Part shown: positions 55,345 through 63,956 of the stretch, piece by piece
Layout: each line of letters begins with the position of its first letter
Numbering within the stretch: position 1 is the first letter of the stretch
Assembly (NCBI GenBank): GCA_009781475.1
Contig: WQYB01000001.1
Span: forward strand, 68,489-132,488
Direction of reading: 5' to 3'
Length of the DNA stretch: 64,000 nt
From: Treponema sp.
GTDB lineage: Bacteria; Spirochaetota; Spirochaetia; Treponematales; Breznakiellaceae
Program-made: the position numbers and the translations under genes
Notes under the pieces: generated by a model
What the model saw: the letters and a program-made list of their open reading frames with translations, nothing else
The model's database searches: none
What the model was told of the DNA's origin: nothing

Positions 55345-56569
55345 TAATGCATCAGTTTACATTCATATTCCGTTTTGCGCCTCTCTTTGCGATTATTGTG
55401 ATTTTTTTTCTGTAAAAATAAATGATGTAAATGACGGATATATTGATTCATATTTAAATGCGCTTTTTACCGATATTAATTATCAGATAGAGTATTTTAA
55501 TATAAAAAATATTCCAACGGTTTATATAGGAGGCGGTACTCCTTCTGTACTTGGAAAAAAAATAAAAAAACTTTTTGACGCATTAAATAAGATTCCGGAT
55601 TTTAAACCAATTGAGTTTTCCATAGAAGCAAATCCGGAATCCATTACAGAAGATTTTCTTAAGTTATGTAAGGATGGCGGTGTAAACAGATTAAGTCTTG
55701 GCGTGCAGACTTTTTTTGAACCATCGAGGGTTGCTGTTAACCGTAATCCTAAAAGAATAATAACCACAGAGGACACGGAGGGACACGGAGTTATTAATAC
55801 TAAAAAAATATACTCCTCCGTGAAACTCCGTGTACTCCGTGGTAAATTTTCTTATTATTTAAAATATAAAAAGCAACTTGAATTAGCGGCAAAATATTTT
55901 CAGGATAACCTTTCTATAGATTTAATTACAGGGCTGCCGTTTCAGGATGAAAAAGTAATAATCGATGATATAAAAAAAGTTTTGGAATATAAACCAGCGC
56001 ATATTTCTCTTTACAGTCTTTCTGTAGAAGATGGAACACCATTACAAAAAAAAATAAAAAAGGGTAGTGTTAGTTTACCAAATGAAGATAAGGCAGATTC
56101 ATTGTGGCTTACAAGCCGTGATACGCTTATTAATGCCGGTTTTGAGCAATATGAAGTTTCCAACTTTGCTATTGACAGCAAAAAATGCCTTCATAATATG
56201 AATTACTGGTTAATGAATAATTGGATTGGAGCCGGTGCTTCTGCTTCCGGTACTATTATAGATGAAAATACAAAAACTGCCAGACGCTTTACGTATAACA
56301 AAGATATAAAAAAATATATAAATAATCCTTCGCTTCATTCTGCAAATTTAATTGAACTTGATACTAAGACATTAATAAAGGACTGTATTTTAATGGGATA
56401 CAGATGCAAAGAAGGTCTAGATAATGAATTGTTCTGCCAGCGTTTTGGCTGTTCAATCGCGGATTATATTCCCAAAACTCTGGAACGTTGGAAAAATAAA
56501 GACAAAATGCTTTTTTTAAACAGTTTTATTAAAAATGCGTTTGCAGAATTGGATGAAAAATCTCATTAA
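55331..56569 (+). CDS. hemW: HemW-type radical SAM protein containing a translated palindromic repeat
   Basis: 412 residues beginning at a TTG (55331) that overlaps the preceding gene; no ATG is available before the Fe-S motif. IHIPFCASLCDYCDF is the CxxxCxxC radical SAM motif; YIGGGTPSVL, EANPESI, RLSLGVQTF, LSIDLITGLPFQ and HISLYSLSVEDGTP are HemW/HemN signatures. Related to heme trafficking or coproporphyrinogen metabolism; HemN-specific residues were not tested. Between VNRNPKR and YLKYKKQLELAAKYF, residues 145-172 are encoded by a family A repeat (ITTEDTEGHG...SVKLRVLRG). The frame stays intact. Confidence 0.9.
   Translation: MNCFNNASVYIHIPFCASLCDYCDFFSVKINDVNDGYIDSYLNALFTDINYQIEYFNIKNIPTVYIGGGTPSVLGKKIKKLFDALNKIPDFKPIEFSIEANPESITEDFLKLCKDGGVNRLSLGVQTFFEPSRVAVNRNPKRIITTEDTEGHGVINTKKIYSSVKLRVLRGKFSYYLKYKKQLELAAKYFQDNLSIDLITGLPFQDEKVIIDDIKKVLEYKPAHISLYSLSVEDGTPLQKKIKKGSVSLPNEDKADSLWLTSRDTLINAGFEQYEVSNFAIDSKKCLHNMNYWLMNNWIGAGASASGTIIDENTKTARRFTYNKDIKKYINNPSLHSANLIELDTKTLIKDCILMGYRCKEGLDNELFCQRFGCSIADYIPKTLERWKNKDKMLFLNSFIKNAFAELDEKSH
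55763..55845. repeat. CACGGAG palindromic repeat, family A, within hemW
   Basis: AACCACAGAGGACACGGAGG on the left and CGTGAAACTCCGTGTACTCC on the right are inverted arms around an A/T-rich centre. It is read through in frame. Arms match 39283-39365 almost base for base while the centres differ. Confidence 0.88.
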
Positions 56570-57042
56570 TTTTCATTATTTATTTTTTGCGCATAATCAA
56601 CAAGATTTATTTTTATCGGTAAAGGCGGTGTAGCAAAAGAAAAAAGAGATTTTCCGTTGCTATTTGAAAGCATAAAATCTCCTGTTTTTATTATATCCAT
56701 TCCAATAATAAATTCCAGATCAGGCGGACTAAATATACATACAGCTGGTTTAATATTTTGTACAAGAATCATATTTGGTAATCCAATATGAACTAATACT
56801 TGATCACATCGTTCGAGACTATTAATTCCTTCAATCATTATAGAATCAATTGGTTCTAACCCTAGTTTTATTAATGCATTAGGTGAAATACAAGATATTG
56901 TGGCTCCCGTATCCCAAATTGCAAATGTTTTAAAATATCTATCCATATCTGCCGGATTAAAAAGTTCAATCTCTGTAGGTAATTCAAGTGTTAGTTTTTT
57001 ATAATCAATAAAAAACGCGTCATGATTTTTACGCATGAACAA
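56566..57042 (-). CDS. Retropepsin-like (clan AA) aspartic protease
   Basis: 158 residues. Catalytic-type motif AIWDTGATISCISPNAL and the later hydrophobic-Gly box FIIGMDIIKTGDF match the single-domain retroviral-type fold that works as a dimer. No signal peptide, so it is probably cytoplasmic. It overlaps the upstream DUF5678 gene by 14 bases, so both come from one small transcript. Substrate unknown. Confidence 0.82.
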   Translation of the reverse strand: MFMRKNHDAFFIDYKKLTLELPTEIELFNPADMDRYFKTFAIWDTGATISCISPNALIKLGLEPIDSIMIEGINSLERCDQVLVHIGLPNMILVQNIKPAVCIFSPPDLEFIIGMDIIKTGDFMLSNSNGKSLFSFATPPLPIKINLVDYAQKINNEN

Positions 57043-57283
57043 ATCTTCTGATAGGGCTTATACGCGGATGATCTTCTATGTATGCATCATTTGGATCTAC
57101 CGGGATGTTTTTTAAGCAAAATGTACCTGGCGCTTTTACTCTGATTGTTTCTTTGTAAGCATCTCCAATATTATCATAAGCACCTATTACCGTATCACCT
57201 ACAATTACAATCGCTTTGCCAATATATTTTTCTCTTAGAATATCCCTATTTTCTTGATAATATTTATTCTCTGTTTCGAACAT
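57029..57283 (-). CDS. DUF5678-type small protein
   Basis: 84 residues from the ATG at 57283, which has AGGAGATATT immediately upstream; the longer frame to 57370 passes through the promoter and terminator region. REKYIGKAIVIVGDTVIGAYDNIGDAY and APGTFCLKNIP are the DUF5678 pattern. It is coupled to the retropepsin-like gene, hinting at a substrate, regulator or partner role (inference). Confidence 0.75.
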   Translation of the reverse strand: MFETENKYYQENRDILREKYIGKAIVIVGDTVIGAYDNIGDAYKETIRVKAPGTFCLKNIPVDPNDAYIEDHPRISPIRRFVHA

Positions 57284-57302
57284 AATATCTCCTATATTAT
57301 TA

Positions 57303-57331
57303 TATATAACATAAGAACAGTTATAAAACAA
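57303..57331 (-). promoter_or_regulatory. sigma70-type promoter of the DUF5678-protease pair
   Basis: Minus strand TTGTTT (57331-57326), 17 bases, TATATA (57308-57303), about 20 bases before the ATG. Confidence 0.55.
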
Positions 57332-57355
57332 GGTAAAATGATGAAAAATATTAAG

Positions 57356-57371
57356 AGTGTCCACAGACACT
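57356..57371 (-). terminator. Terminator-like hairpin after the fliD...HD-GYP operon
   Basis: AGTGTC - TGTG - GACACT on the minus strand, followed by CTTAATATTTTTC. A short 6-pair stem with a T-rich tail, about 40 bases after the HD-GYP stop. Confidence 0.45.
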
Positions 57372-57408
57372 TATTTCACCTTTATTAATTCTTTGTGCCT
57401 TCGAATCA

Positions 57409-58449
57409 TTAATCAGAATGTTCGTCATAAATACTTTCAAAGACATCTGTAATTGTTTTAAAAACTTCTATTAGGCTTGGATCAAAATGAGTTCCGCTTT
57501 GCTCAAGTATTTTTTCTACAGAAATATCATGATTCATTGCTGGTTTATAGCAGCGCTCCATACGCAGAGCATCGTAAACATCAGCGATTGTGACAATTCT
57601 TGCTGCAAGCGGAATCATTTCGCCTTCAAGCTGAAATGGATAACCGGAACCATCCCATTTTTCATGATGGGAAAGGGCAATTTCTTTTGCCATTGGGTTT
57701 GGATAAGTAGAAAGAAGGTAAGCGCCGTTTTTAGTATGATCACGCATAACAGACCATTCAAAATCGTTTAACGGACCTTTTTTATTTATAATATCATCAG
57801 GAGTGCCTATTTTCCCGACATCGTGCATTGCAGCCAAAAAAGCGATGTTATCGATAAAATCTGCGTCTATGCGTCTGTATGTTTCGCCGCCGTTTTTAAA
57901 AAGTTCCAGTGCAAGCCGTCGTGAATATTCATTGACACGTACTATATGTTTGCCTGTATCATTATCTTTTAGTTTTGATGCTTCCAGTAAAGAAACGAAA
58001 ACAGAACGCAGCAGTTTTTTATTTTCTTCGGTAAAATCATCAAACATTACAACAAAATCACTGTGTGAGCTGATATCCATTTCCAGTGTAAAAATATAAA
58101 CTTTTATCTGAGCTGTTACGGTGTCCCGTGTTTTTAAAAGAGCAGCTCCTTTCCAGGAAAATCCATGCTCGCCGTTAATAATAGTTTCTCTGATCATTCT
58201 GGCATCATCTATCGAAAAAGCCCTTCCGAATAAATCAAAAAAATAATTCCCTGTAAGACCATGAAAACCGCTGAACATTTTCTGGCATGATTCATTTGCA
58301 TAGATTATTTTTAATTGTTTATTAATTATTAAAACAGGCAGAATGCTGGATTTAAACGGAGTATATGACGGCGATAAAACCTGTTCTTCATCATCCTGCT
58401 CTGTCAATTCATCAATGGATTCAAGTTCATCTTCATTAATTGGGTTCAT
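57409..58449 (-). CDS. PAS-HD-GYP cyclic-di-GMP phosphodiesterase
   Basis: 346 residues from the ATG at 58449 (GAGGT seven bases upstream); the longer frame lies inside tsaB. An acidic N-terminus is followed by a PAS-like domain (SSILPVLIINKQLKIIYANESCQKMF) and a full HD-GYP domain: HIVRVNEYSRRLALEL, MHDVGKIGTPDDI, HHEKWDGSGYPFQ, DVYDALRMERCYK and SGTHFDPSLIEVF. Predicted to hydrolyse cyclic di-GMP. It overlaps tsaB by 14 bases and ends an operon that also encodes a PilZ receptor. Confidence 0.92.
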   Translation of the reverse strand: MNPINEDELESIDELTEQDDEEQVLSPSYTPFKSSILPVLIINKQLKIIYANESCQKMFSGFHGLTGNYFFDLFGRAFSIDDARMIRETIINGEHGFSWKGAALLKTRDTVTAQIKVYIFTLEMDISSHSDFVVMFDDFTEENKKLLRSVFVSLLEASKLKDNDTGKHIVRVNEYSRRLALELFKNGGETYRRIDADFIDNIAFLAAMHDVGKIGTPDDIINKKGPLNDFEWSVMRDHTKNGAYLLSTYPNPMAKEIALSHHEKWDGSGYPFQLEGEMIPLAARIVTIADVYDALRMERCYKPAMNHDISVEKILEQSGTHFDPSLIEVFKTITDVFESIYDEHSD

Positions 58450-59110
58450 CGTTAATACCTCGAATGTATTGCGGTCCGGAATATAAATATTCTGTAAAAT
58501 CATTATCCTGTATTTTAATGGCTTTTGCAATGGCGATTAGCTCTTTGGCATTCCCTTTATTTTCATATTTTAAAGTTAATGTATCTTTAATTTCCTGCGG
58601 CAGAGTATCATATAATTTATCACAGCCGTATCCTGTTAAAATTATATTTTTCTTATTATCTTTATTAAATTCTATTATTTTCTTTGCAAGTTTACCTGAA
58701 TCAGCTTCAGCATCTTCAATAAGACGTTCGTTTCCGTTAAAAAATGAATAATAATATGCATTTTTTCTGGATTCTATAACTGCCAGTATAATATTATTTT
58801 CACAAAGATTAAAAGCGATACAATCCAAAGTAGGAATGGGTAAAAAAGGTATTGAAAGAGAAAGAGAAAGCCCTTTAGCAATTGAATAACCTATACGAAG
58901 TCCTGTAAATGAACCAGGTCCCTTCATACATAAAACCGCGTTTAAGTCTTTTGGTTTTAAACAGGCTTTTTTCATTGTACTGTCTATACAATCCATTATT
59001 GTCTCGGATTGCATCATTTCACTGTTTGATAACGAGTATTGTAATTCATCACCGTTTGAAACAGCGACAGAAAGTATCCGGCATGCCGAATCTATGGCAA
59101 GAAGATTCAT
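58436..59110 (-). CDS. tsaB: tRNA t6A biosynthesis protein TsaB
   Basis: 224 residues. N-terminal NLLAIDSACRILSVAVSNG and AVLCMKGPGSFTGLRIGYSIAKGL are the TsaB (YeaZ) hallmarks. It partners TsaD and TsaE in making threonylcarbamoyladenosine on ANN-decoding tRNAs. It follows tsaE by about 15 bases. Confidence 0.95.
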   Translation of the reverse strand: MNLLAIDSACRILSVAVSNGDELQYSLSNSEMMQSETIMDCIDSTMKKACLKPKDLNAVLCMKGPGSFTGLRIGYSIAKGLSLSLSIPFLPIPTLDCIAFNLCENNIILAVIESRKNAYYYSFFNGNERLIEDAEADSGKLAKKIIEFNKDNKKNIILTGYGCDKLYDTLPQEIKDTLTLKYENKGNAKELIAIAKAIKIQDNDFTEYLYSGPQYIRGINDEPN

Positions 59111-59125
59111 AAAACATTACCTCTT

Positions 59126-59557
59126 TTATGGTTCTAAGGATTTTTTTAAACCGGTAATATTTATTTGCCTTGAAAAATCTCCGGTAATTTTCAATGTAAT
59201 TAATATTTTTTCTTCCGGTAAAACATTAATTATTCTTTCACTCCATTCAATTATTGAAATTCCATTTGAAAATACTGCTTCCAATCCTCCTGTATTTTCA
59301 AAATCATTTTCATCATTTAAGCGATAAACGTCAATATGAAAAAGGGAAGGAAGACCGGTTCGTAAATATTCATTTATTATTGTATAGGTAGGACTTGTTA
59401 TTTCTTCTTCTATTCCAAGCCCCAAAGCAATACCTTTTGTAAGATATGTTTTACCGCTGCCGAGAGTTCCCTGTAAAGCTACAACAGAACCGGCACAAAG
59501 GATATTTGCTATTTTTTTTCCTAAATCGATTGTTTCTTGCGGTGATTTTGAAATTAT
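59126..59557 (-). CDS. tsaE: tRNA t6A ATPase TsaE, non-canonical start
   Basis: About 143 residues. SKSPQETIDLGKKIANIL, Walker A ALQGTLGSGKTYLTKG, SPTYTIINEY, HIDVYRL and IIEWSERI are classic TsaE. The first in-frame ATG/GTG/TTG (TTG at 59425) would delete the Walker A loop. The frame is open back to a stop at 59597-59599 without any canonical start. AGGA (59568-59565) is followed after 7 bases by ATA (59557) and after 10 by ATT (59554); I mark the former. Start uncertain; the protein's identity is not. Confidence 0.88.
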   Translation of the reverse strand: MISKSPQETIDLGKKIANILCAGSVVALQGTLGSGKTYLTKGIALGLGIEEEITSPTYTIINEYLRTGLPSLFHIDVYRLNDENDFENTGGLEAVFSNGISIIEWSERIINVLPEEKILITLKITGDFSRQINITGLKKSLEP

Positions 59558-59570
59558 GGAGTAATCCTGT

Positions 59571-59834
59571 TTAATCAGGAAGCCCGCCGTTGTTATCTAA
59601 TTCTGATATATATGTTTTTAATTCCCTGTTTACAGGAATCAGCGGATAATCAATTGTATCAATAAAAGAGACTGCAATTTCTTTATGTCCTGTAGGTTTT
59701 GATTCGATAGAAAAATCAATGCGGAAATCTGTTGGTCTGTCATTTAATTCGATGACAGCAACACCTGTATATAGCCTTCTGTAATAGATTGGAACATCTT
59801 TTCTGATCATGTCTTTGATACTGATAATTTTCAT
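59571..59834 (-). CDS. Small protein of unknown function between pilZ and tsaE
   Basis: 87 residues from the ATG at 59834 (GAGGAAAG upstream). MKIISIKDMIRKDVPIYYRR and VIELNDRPTDFRIDFSIESK suggest a small alpha/beta fold; the end reads SELDNNGGLPD. It is in the middle of the flagellar/PilZ operon and looks like a lineage-specific gene. Confidence 0.7.
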   Translation of the reverse strand: MKIISIKDMIRKDVPIYYRRLYTGVAVIELNDRPTDFRIDFSIESKPTGHKEIAVSFIDTIDYPLIPVNRELKTYISELDNNGGLPD

Positions 59835-59850
59835 TTTGCTTTCCTCACCT

Positions 59851-60975
59851 TTACTCACGACCGTATTCATAAACAAAAGAGTTGATAGTATTCATGGATT
59901 TCTGGGAAACCCTTAAAAATCTGACATGAATAACAGTATTTATCCCTGTTTTGTTTGATCTTAAAACCTGCCCTAATGCCGCTACTGTGGCATCTCCCTG
60001 AGTAAACTCAATCTTGAATCTGGCTCCAACTTGTACCGGAGCCATAACTTTGATTGAGCAGCCGCCAACCGAAATATCAGCGATGTTTCCGTTAAAACGG
60101 CGTTTATCAACAATAAGGCGTTGTTTTTTTCCGCTACCTTCAACATACACTAAATTCATGGTACAGGCAATAGTCGCATGCCTTCTGCGGTATCTTCTTT
60201 GTGACAGAAATCTTAACTGATTAGAATGAGCAAGCTGCATCGCAGGGTGACCATCTCTTGTTGCATGACCTATTACCCGTGATTCAAAGGAAAAACCTTT
60301 ATTGTTTTTTGTAAAAAACATTACGGAGGTTCTGGTTCCTTTTTGTATTTTTATCTGGCTTCCCAAAACAGTTTTTGGAGATTCAACTACAAGATTATCA
60401 CCTTTTGCAGATAACAGATTTACATTTATTTTATCCCTTCCGTAGCTGATTATAAAAACAGTATCTTCTTTTATCTGCTGAGTCGAAGTTAATCCTCCGA
60501 TAATTGTATTTTCTAAAACATTTCTTGTTGAAAAAAGTATAGCAAGTTTACGCTGAGTTTCATTTGGAGACTCTTTTCCGTTTTCTATAAGACGGAAGGC
60601 GCGTCTGAAATGCCTGTCTAGTAAAGCAGGACTATTAATGGATTTTTCAGGTTCTGTAACCATATCTGTTTTAAAAACAAAATCCAGCATTCTTGTCTGT
60701 TCATGATTTAAACCAATATTCCTTGCTATGCGGTGTAATGTAAAACCGGAGAAAATACCGGACATTCCGCCGCCGCCTCCGCCGCCTGAGCCGGATTTTT
60801 TACTTCCGCCGCCGCCGCCTTTTTTACTAGAATTATTTAAAATAACAATAACTGCAATAATTACAGCAAAAATACCAAAACCTACAATAAGACTTACAGG
60901 AGAAGTACTGGAATCCATATTAAAATCTGTTGCGTTTATTTGTAATGGAATTAATGAAAGAAAACTACCTGTCAT
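59851..60975 (-). CDS. PilZ-domain protein (cyclic-di-GMP receptor candidate)
   Basis: 374 residues. N-terminal membrane helix (SLIVGFGIFAVIIAVIVIL), a Gly/Ser/Lys low-complexity linker (~50-72), a middle domain (~75-235) resembling the YcgR N-terminal fold, and PilZ (~236-374) with the ligand motif RRYRRRH plus DISVGGCSIKV. These match RxxxR and D/NxSxxG, so cyclic-di-GMP binding is well supported. The start overlaps the upstream gene by 4 bases (ATGA). Located in a fliD operon, it may tune motility. Confidence 0.88.
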   Translation of the reverse strand: MTGSFLSLIPLQINATDFNMDSSTSPVSLIVGFGIFAVIIAVIVILNNSSKKGGGGGSKKSGSGGGGGGGMSGIFSGFTLHRIARNIGLNHEQTRMLDFVFKTDMVTEPEKSINSPALLDRHFRRAFRLIENGKESPNETQRKLAILFSTRNVLENTIIGGLTSTQQIKEDTVFIISYGRDKINVNLLSAKGDNLVVESPKTVLGSQIKIQKGTRTSVMFFTKNNKGFSFESRVIGHATRDGHPAMQLAHSNQLRFLSQRRYRRRHATIACTMNLVYVEGSGKKQRLIVDKRRFNGNIADISVGGCSIKVMAPVQVGARFKIEFTQGDATVAALGQVLRSNKTGINTVIHVRFLRVSQKSMNTINSFVYEYGRE

Positions 60976-61838
60976 TTATTACCCTGTGTTTTTTCCTGTT
61001 TATGAATACTTTCCATTACTGCATTGTATAAATCTTTTAATTTCGGAGATGCTTCATACTCTGTAAGATCTCCTACTAAAACAGAATCATTTTTTTCATA
61101 CGCTTCCAAAAGATCTTTTAACACACATCCAAATTCAGTTAATAACTGGGTAATAGGTTTTTCTCTATTTTCAGCGGCAGGTTTTTCTCTGAATAAATAC
61201 CCCTGTATATCAAGCTGCTTTATTATTCTGAATATTTTTTCTGTTACGGCGGAGAAAACCTGAATTGTCTGGGCAGCCCTTGAATCTTTTCCGGTTTGAA
61301 TATCCAAAGGAAGATCTACAAGTCTTTCACAAATTTCATTTAATATTTGTTCGATATTTTCCAATTCTTTTTTTGGATCATGTACTTCACGCTGTATTTC
61401 TTCTGTTATCGAAATTAAGGTATGAGCCGATACTTCGCCGCTGGAAAATGTATTTACGCAAAAAGCGTAAAGATCAGGTATTTCGACGGAAATAAATTGA
61501 GCAGTAGCGCTTTCTTTCCATTTGGAAAAATAATTTGTTTTGTCTTCAAAATTCAAACCGGAGTATTCATTAATGTCTTCCAGAAGATTGATAATACTTG
61601 CTGCTGTTAATTCTGCAATTACATTTGTTTGAACATCTATGCGTTTTACGGATTTTATATCTTTTTTGAATAATTCTTCGATCATTGAAGCGCTTACAGT
61701 TTGACTGTCAATTTTTATTTCAGAGATTCGATGCCCTGAATCTGTAAGCCATTGTTCAAGATTTGTTAAAACCTCACCTATTGTACTTTCATTATCCAAA
61801 CTTGCGTCAAGTATTTTATCGTTGATTTTTATTTCCAT
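60972..61838 (-). CDS. Flagellar-operon protein of unknown function
   Basis: 288 residues, cytoplasmic, mostly helical and acidic: MEIKINDKILDASLDNESTI, NLLEDINEYSGLNFEDKTNY, ITEEIQREVHDPKKELENIEQ. No known domain recognised. It follows fliD by 10 bases and precedes pilZ with a 4-base overlap, the position of a conserved spirochaete gene. Inferred role: flagellar assembly or regulation. Confidence 0.75.
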   Translation of the reverse strand: MEIKINDKILDASLDNESTIGEVLTNLEQWLTDSGHRISEIKIDSQTVSASMIEELFKKDIKSVKRIDVQTNVIAELTAASIINLLEDINEYSGLNFEDKTNYFSKWKESATAQFISVEIPDLYAFCVNTFSSGEVSAHTLISITEEIQREVHDPKKELENIEQILNEICERLVDLPLDIQTGKDSRAAQTIQVFSAVTEKIFRIIKQLDIQGYLFREKPAAENREKPITQLLTEFGCVLKDLLEAYEKNDSVLVGDLTEYEASPKLKDLYNAVMESIHKQEKTQGNK

Positions 61839-61848
61839 GATTTACCGG

Positions 61849-63930
61849 TTACCTGTTCCTGTTTTGCTGATTAAAATTATCCAAAGAATTAGACAACTGT
61901 TCCATTCTGGCGTATGCAGCTTCCATTCTAGCGTATTGAATGCGAAGTTCCTGTTCTTTTGCAGCAAGCTGACGATCAAGATTGGCAACACGTCTTTCAT
62001 CCTGATTTATACGAGAATCAATTGTATTGGTTTTTAAAGAAATTATTCCGCCGGTTTCTACAAAAGGTCTTAAAAGAGCGTCAACGTTAAACGCAACACC
62101 TGTATCGGCAAGTAAATCACCTGTAGTATCGCTTGCAAAAAGTTCTCTTATAGCTGGAACTCTGTTTTCAAGCGCGGCATCAAGAACTCTTTCGTCAATT
62201 TCAAGATAACCGCGAAGCTGTGCCGGATTGTATCCAACACTTCTTGAAGCGTTAGTGCTTATGCCGATTTGAGCCAAAAGAGTCAGTTCACGTTCAAGGC
62301 TTGTAGGGTAGGGAGCGGATACAGTCCGCTGAAGATTGTTTTTTAAGTTGCGTAATGTTGAATCACCGGAAAAAGCGCCGAGTCTTTCCCTCATTGCAGT
62401 TGCTTCTTCTGCAGTTAAATATGTTATTTCATCGACAATTCGGGTATCTCCGCGCTGTGTATTTGTCCGAATATCCGGCATTGAAGAAGCGCTTGTGCTT
62501 GTAAGGACATTTATTTCAGTCATAAGCCTGTTGTAATGCCAAACAAATGAAAAGATAGCGTCTTTTACGGCGTCAACATTGGCAACAATATTTAAATCTA
62601 CAGGTCTTTCAGAAACACCTCTTACATTCAATGTAACACCGGGTATAAGATCGCTTATTTGATTGGAAGGACGTGTAATTTCGATACCTTCCATGGAGAT
62701 GATCGCATCACGCGAAGTAGAAACTGCGTTTAAAGGTCTTAAACCTCCGCTTGTAGAAGTAGGGTCGAGTATTTCAACTTTTCCGATTGATATTTCACGA
62801 TGAGTGTTTGAATTTTCTATACTAATTGATGTTATTGTTTTTCCTCGCGCAATATCGGAAAGATTATATTGTCTTGATGTAAAAGAAGAAGAATCGCTGA
62901 TTGCAGGCAGTTTTGCCGTAGTACCGTCGGAAAAAACAAGGTTTAAAACTTCCATGTTATCCTGACGCACAGGAGGAGGAGGCGGAGTAAAATCGGGAAG
63001 CGGTGCGTTTGACGGCTGGTTTTGAACTGTAATTCCGCTGTAAGTTACAGAACCTGCAGGAACATCAGGTCCCGGCGGAGGCTGCGGTATATTATATACA
63101 TCACCTGTTTCTACTCTTGTTTGAGTTTCCAATCTGAGAACCAAAGGTGAATCAGAGCCTATAGTCATATTTACAGGAATAGCTGCTGTTGTACGCGGAG
63201 CCAGTTTCAAAATTCCGTCATTTACTGTTACGTTTGAAGCAGTTGCATTATTTCCGTCGATAGTGCCTGCGCGAATATTATTTTCTGTTAAACTGATGTT
63301 TCTTTGAGTATCGTTACTTATTTCCATCATGCCGGTATTTGTGGCAAGAGCAATTGAGTCGCCGGAAAACGAAAGCCTGTTTTCCGAACCTGTTACTTTT
63401 GATTCAATGAGTAGTGATATAGTACCTGGTTGTACTGCGATAAGCGAAGCGCCTAATTTATCACGCCCGCGGTTATTTAAAACACTGACAAAATCTCTTA
63501 ATGTTCCGCCGCGGTAATTAATAGAAATTTCATCATTTCCTACTGTAAAATTATATGTACCGGCTTCAACTCTCATTCTTTCATCAAGAGGTCTTGATAA
63601 AAAACGATCAGCCTGGGCTGTTTGCTTAACTGTAAATCTAAAAGACTGTTCTGCTGCTTCTCTTGTTGTGGTAGCAGTCATTACTGCTTCGTCCGAAGAT
63701 CTGCTTATTCTTTCGTTAAAAGGGTTTTGAAAAGAAAAAAGAAAACGTGCGCTGTCACGCAGTGAAGTAATTCTACGGCCTACTTCCTGCCAGTAACTTC
63801 TTTCATTTTGGAGATTATCTATATTGGTTAGGACTCTGTCTCTGGGGATCTGTTCAAGACGCATAAGATCCTGAACGATTTGTTCTGAGTTAAATCTGCT
63901 TCTGACACCAGGTATATAAACATCTGACAT
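61849..63930 (-). CDS. fliD: Flagellar filament cap / hook-associated protein FliD
   Basis: 693 residues from the ATG at 63930 (GGAGGGGAG upstream). N-terminal IPGVRSRFNSEQIVQDLMRLEQIPRDRV and LRDSARFLFSFQNPFNERI are FliD_N; the C-terminal region (RLGAFSGDSTLRNLKNNLQR, LAQIGISTNASRS, RGYLEIDERVLDAAL, then coiled coil ANLDRQLAAKEQELRIQYAR) is FliD_C. A Pro-rich insert (PPPPP near 325-345) and long central domain make it larger than the enteric ~470 residues, as in other treponemes. It caps periplasmic flagella. Confidence 0.96.
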   Translation of the reverse strand: MSDVYIPGVRSRFNSEQIVQDLMRLEQIPRDRVLTNIDNLQNERSYWQEVGRRITSLRDSARFLFSFQNPFNERISRSSDEAVMTATTTREAAEQSFRFTVKQTAQADRFLSRPLDERMRVEAGTYNFTVGNDEISINYRGGTLRDFVSVLNNRGRDKLGASLIAVQPGTISLLIESKVTGSENRLSFSGDSIALATNTGMMEISNDTQRNISLTENNIRAGTIDGNNATASNVTVNDGILKLAPRTTAAIPVNMTIGSDSPLVLRLETQTRVETGDVYNIPQPPPGPDVPAGSVTYSGITVQNQPSNAPLPDFTPPPPPVRQDNMEVLNLVFSDGTTAKLPAISDSSSFTSRQYNLSDIARGKTITSISIENSNTHREISIGKVEILDPTSTSGGLRPLNAVSTSRDAIISMEGIEITRPSNQISDLIPGVTLNVRGVSERPVDLNIVANVDAVKDAIFSFVWHYNRLMTEINVLTSTSASSMPDIRTNTQRGDTRIVDEITYLTAEEATAMRERLGAFSGDSTLRNLKNNLQRTVSAPYPTSLERELTLLAQIGISTNASRSVGYNPAQLRGYLEIDERVLDAALENRVPAIRELFASDTTGDLLADTGVAFNVDALLRPFVETGGIISLKTNTIDSRINQDERRVANLDRQLAAKEQELRIQYARMEAAYARMEQLSNSLDNFNQQNRNR

Positions 63931-63956
63931 AGACTTAAATCTCCCCTCCAACAAGT

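Noticed and set aside
59126-59425. tsaE as a truncated 99-residue protein lacking Walker A, hence a pseudogene
   Set aside because: The P-loop and the preceding helix are encoded in the same open frame upstream; only a canonical start codon is missing.
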